DNA of 64,000 nt from Cellvibrio sp. 79. Lineage in GTDB: Bacteria > Pseudomonadota > Gammaproteobacteria > Pseudomonadales > Cellvibrionaceae. The translations under genes and the position numbers were made by a program. The DNA lies in the NCBI GenBank assembly GCA_003056245.1, contig MVDH01000003.1, positions 845,957 through 909,956 on the forward strand. Reading direction: 5' to 3'. The notes beneath the pieces were generated by a model. That model saw nothing but the letters and a program-made list of their open reading frames with translations, was not told where the DNA came from and did not search any database. This document shows, piece by piece, positions 62,219 through 64,000 of the stretch. The first letter of the stretch is position 1; each line of letters opens with the position of its first letter.

Positions 62219-63772
62219 ATGTCAGACCACGTCAAAATAATCGATCTCTTTGCCGGCCCTGGTGGTTTAGGGGAAGGCTTTTCCGTATACAGAGATAAGA
62301 AAACAGGAGAATGCCCATTTTCTATTGCTGTATCTGTTGAGAAGGAAGCGAGCGCGCATAAAACACTTCAACTTCGTTCGTTCTTTCGGAAGTTTTCTAA
62401 AGAAAACGTACCAGATGAATATTATCAATATGTAAGAGGCGAAATTACCAAAAAAACTTTGTTTGATGCTTATCCGGAAGAAGCTAAAGCTGCTTATGAA
62501 GAAACCCTTCATGAGCCAAGAGCTCTTGGTGTTGACGACGAATACATTTATAAGCAGATAAGAAAATCCTTGCGTGAACACGATGGTCCAAAAGTCGTTA
62601 TAGGTGGCCCACCTTGCCAAGCGTATTCACTGGTTGGCCGTGCAAGGAATATGGGAAAGATCGGATATGATGCAAAGAAAGATCATAGGCACTTTTTGTA
62701 CAAAGAATATCTAAATATTCTCAACATCGTAGAGCCTGAAGTTTTTGTTATGGAGAATGTGAAAGGCATTCTCTCATCCACAGTAGATGGGGAATTAATA
62801 TTTCCAAAAATTCTTAATGATTTGAGATGTCCAGGTAAAGCGATAGGAAAATCTTCCAAATATAGCTACAGAATTTTTTCTTTTGTAAAAAATGCTGATA
62901 ATCAGGCAGAGCCTGTTTACGACGATCTTTCTGATTTTATTATTAGATCTGAAGATTATGGCGTGCCCCAAACTCGCCATAGGGTGATTTTGCTTGGGGT
63001 ACGAAATGATATTAGATTTACACCTGGGTTGTTAGAAAGAAAGAAAGGATTGTCAATAGAAAAAGTAATTGGTGAATTTCCCTCATTGCGTAGTGGGCTT
63101 TCAAAAAGCTTGGACAGTACATTAGAGTGGAAAAAAGTAGTTAAGGAAATAATAAAGAATTTTCCAGAGCACCTGAGAGCTGAAGGTTTATCAGAGCTTG
63201 CGTCAAAGATTGATCGCTATCCTTATAAAAAAGTTGATGCTGAATTACGAGGTGGGCAAGCGGTATATGCACCGTGGTCCACAGTTAAAAGCATGTCTGG
63301 GGAGCTTAAAGACTGGTATCGGGATCAGCGTCTAAAGTACATTTTAAATCATGAAACCCGTGGCCATATTGTTGATGATTTGAAGCGTTATTATTTTTGC
63401 GCGAGTTTTGCGTATGTAAATTCTCAGCGTGAAAACCCTAATCCAAAGTCGCATGAGTTTCCTAGATTTTTGGCTCCAAAACATAAAAATTGGGAAACTG
63501 GAAAATTTTCTGATCGCTTTAGAGTTCAGGTTGCTGGTAAGTGCGCGACTACTATCACAAGTCACATATCTAAAGATGGGCACTACTTTATTCACTATGA
63601 CCCACTCCAGTGTCGTAGTCTAACCGTTCGCGAAGCGGCACGAATTCAGACTTTTCCAGATAACTATTTTTTTGAAGGAACCCGGACGCAACAATATGTT
63701 CAAGTCGGAAATGCAGTGCCGCCGCTTCTAGCAAACAAGCTGGCTGAAATAGTTTATGATTTATTGCGATAG
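62219..63772 (+). CDS. DNA (cytosine-5) methyltransferase
   Basis: 517 residues from ATG 62219, chosen because motif I follows at once (IIDLFAGPGGLGEG); upstream ATGs at 62147 and 62201 extend into sequence without family similarity. Motif IV IGGPPCQAYSLVGRAR with catalytic Cys133, motif VI FVMENVKG, motif VIII QTRHRVILLGVR, and motifs IX/X (LTVREAARIQTFPDNYFFEG, VQVGNAVPPLLANKLAEIV). The long motif I-IV spacing is unusual. Target sequence unknown. AT-rich, unlike its housekeeping neighbours. Confidence 0.92.
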   Translation: MSDHVKIIDLFAGPGGLGEGFSVYRDKKTGECPFSIAVSVEKEASAHKTLQLRSFFRKFSKENVPDEYYQYVRGEITKKTLFDAYPEEAKAAYEETLHEPRALGVDDEYIYKQIRKSLREHDGPKVVIGGPPCQAYSLVGRARNMGKIGYDAKKDHRHFLYKEYLNILNIVEPEVFVMENVKGILSSTVDGELIFPKILNDLRCPGKAIGKSSKYSYRIFSFVKNADNQAEPVYDDLSDFIIRSEDYGVPQTRHRVILLGVRNDIRFTPGLLERKKGLSIEKVIGEFPSLRSGLSKSLDSTLEWKKVVKEIIKNFPEHLRAEGLSELASKIDRYPYKKVDAELRGGQAVYAPWSTVKSMSGELKDWYRDQRLKYILNHETRGHIVDDLKRYYFCASFAYVNSQRENPNPKSHEFPRFLAPKHKNWETGKFSDRFRVQVAGKCATTITSHISKDGHYFIHYDPLQCRSLTVREAARIQTFPDNYFFEGTRTQQYVQVGNAVPPLLANKLAEIVYDLLR

Positions 63773-63810
63773 ATCTTAATTTTTTGGAAAATTCCTTAAT
63801 TCACCACTGT

Positions 63811-64000
63811 CTAAACAGTTAACTCTTTTTGCTCCTTTTCCAAAATATTGAGTAATAATAAGCTCTGTTTTTCTGTCGGAATTTTCGATGGCATTTGCAT
63901 TGCGATTTTTATACCGTTAATTTCTTTGTCGGTTAGGTTTCTTCTTTTACAGTTTTTTATAAAGTTCATCCCATTCAGCAACTGGAATTTCAACAACTTT
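63811..64000 (-). CDS. Incomplete gene(s) at the window edge
   Basis: On the minus strand one frame reads KVVEIPVAEWDELYKKL and stops (TAA at ~63947-63949), which looks like the end of a gene that begins beyond base 64000. A second frame starts with an ATG within it and reads MNFIKNCKRRNLTDKEINGI, then KIAMQMPSKIPTEKQSLLLL, to a stop at 63811. Neither is recognised. Position next to the methyltransferase makes a restriction-system component possible. Confidence 0.4.
   Translation of the reverse strand, partial: KLLKFQLLNGMNFIKNCKRRNLTDKEINGIKIAMQMPSKIPTEKQSLLLLNILEKEQKELTV

Overview
The window looks like a chromosomal segment of a polysaccharide-degrading gammaproteobacterium of the Cellvibrio / Saccharophagus type. 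This is an inference from content: two PL1 pectate lyases and two GH16 glucanases, poly-serine linkers between modules, CBM2- and CBM6-like modules, C-terminal Gly-rich sorting tails, and Pseudomonas-like regulatory circuits (NorR-Hmp, OhrR-Ohr, a LexA-boxed radical SAM gene). Several accessory stretches (about 14.6-16.4, 46.2-49.6, 53.9-64 kb) are more AT-rich and hold toxins, immunity genes, small regulators, gene remnants and a DNA methylation module.

Layout. 0-4.3 kb: heavy-metal RND efflux operon on the minus strand (small His-rich protein, then czcC-, czcB- and czcA-like genes, the last cut by the window edge). 4.3-6.9 kb: envelope operon of a GT28 glycosyltransferase, a YkoP-like protein and a polysaccharide deacetylase. 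7.2-7.5 kb: decayed MFS gene. 7.6-8.7 kb: membrane-anchored AraC regulator, separated by a very long perfect-looking hairpin from two GH16 glucanases (8.8-11.1 kb). 11.4-14.6 kb: sigma factor, anti-sigma factor, leucine-rich-repeat protein and porin. 14.7-16.1 kb: AHH nuclease toxin with Imm11-like immunity protein, with a possible PAAR-like remnant upstream. 16.5-19.9 kb: haem-bearing porin, cytochrome lipoprotein and a three-repeat COG4315 lipoprotein. 20-21.8 kb: LexA-boxed radical SAM gene and a RHH/ParE toxin-antitoxin pair. 21.8-31.3 kb: MocR regulator, ccoG, hmp, norR, sirtuin, ohrR, ohr, PACE efflux pump and its LysR regulator.

31.4-42.8 kb: small Cys-rich secreted protein, tandem pectate lyases that share a catalytic domain but differ in C-terminal modules, a giant thrombospondin-type-3-repeat protein, and a Fur-boxed TonB receptor. 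42.9-46.3 kb: second RHH/ParE pair, ogt, HAD phosphatase, VOC protein and LysR regulator. 46.3-49.6 kb: remnant of a TIGR02594 effector beside an intact lipoprotein, a truncated TonB receptor behind an intact-looking sigma54 promoter, and XRE regulators next to small helical proteins. 49.6-58.9 kb: RlaP-like nucleotidyltransferase, lipoproteins, secreted proteins, KptA, an AAA/DUF4143 ATPase behind a 23-bp iteron array, and a histone-deacetylase-like hydrolase. 59.5-60.7 kb: a second AHH toxin/Imm11 pair. 60.9-63.8 kb: small protein/XRE pair, Vsr endonuclease and a C5 cytosine methyltransferase.

The best candidates for something not yet described are: a recurring unit of an XRE regulator with a divergently transcribed 76-82-residue helical protein; the haem-porin / cytochrome-lipoprotein / COG4315 operon; and the iteron array in front of the DUF4143 ATPase. 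No tRNA, rRNA or CRISPR array was recognised. All family calls come from reading motifs, without database searches.
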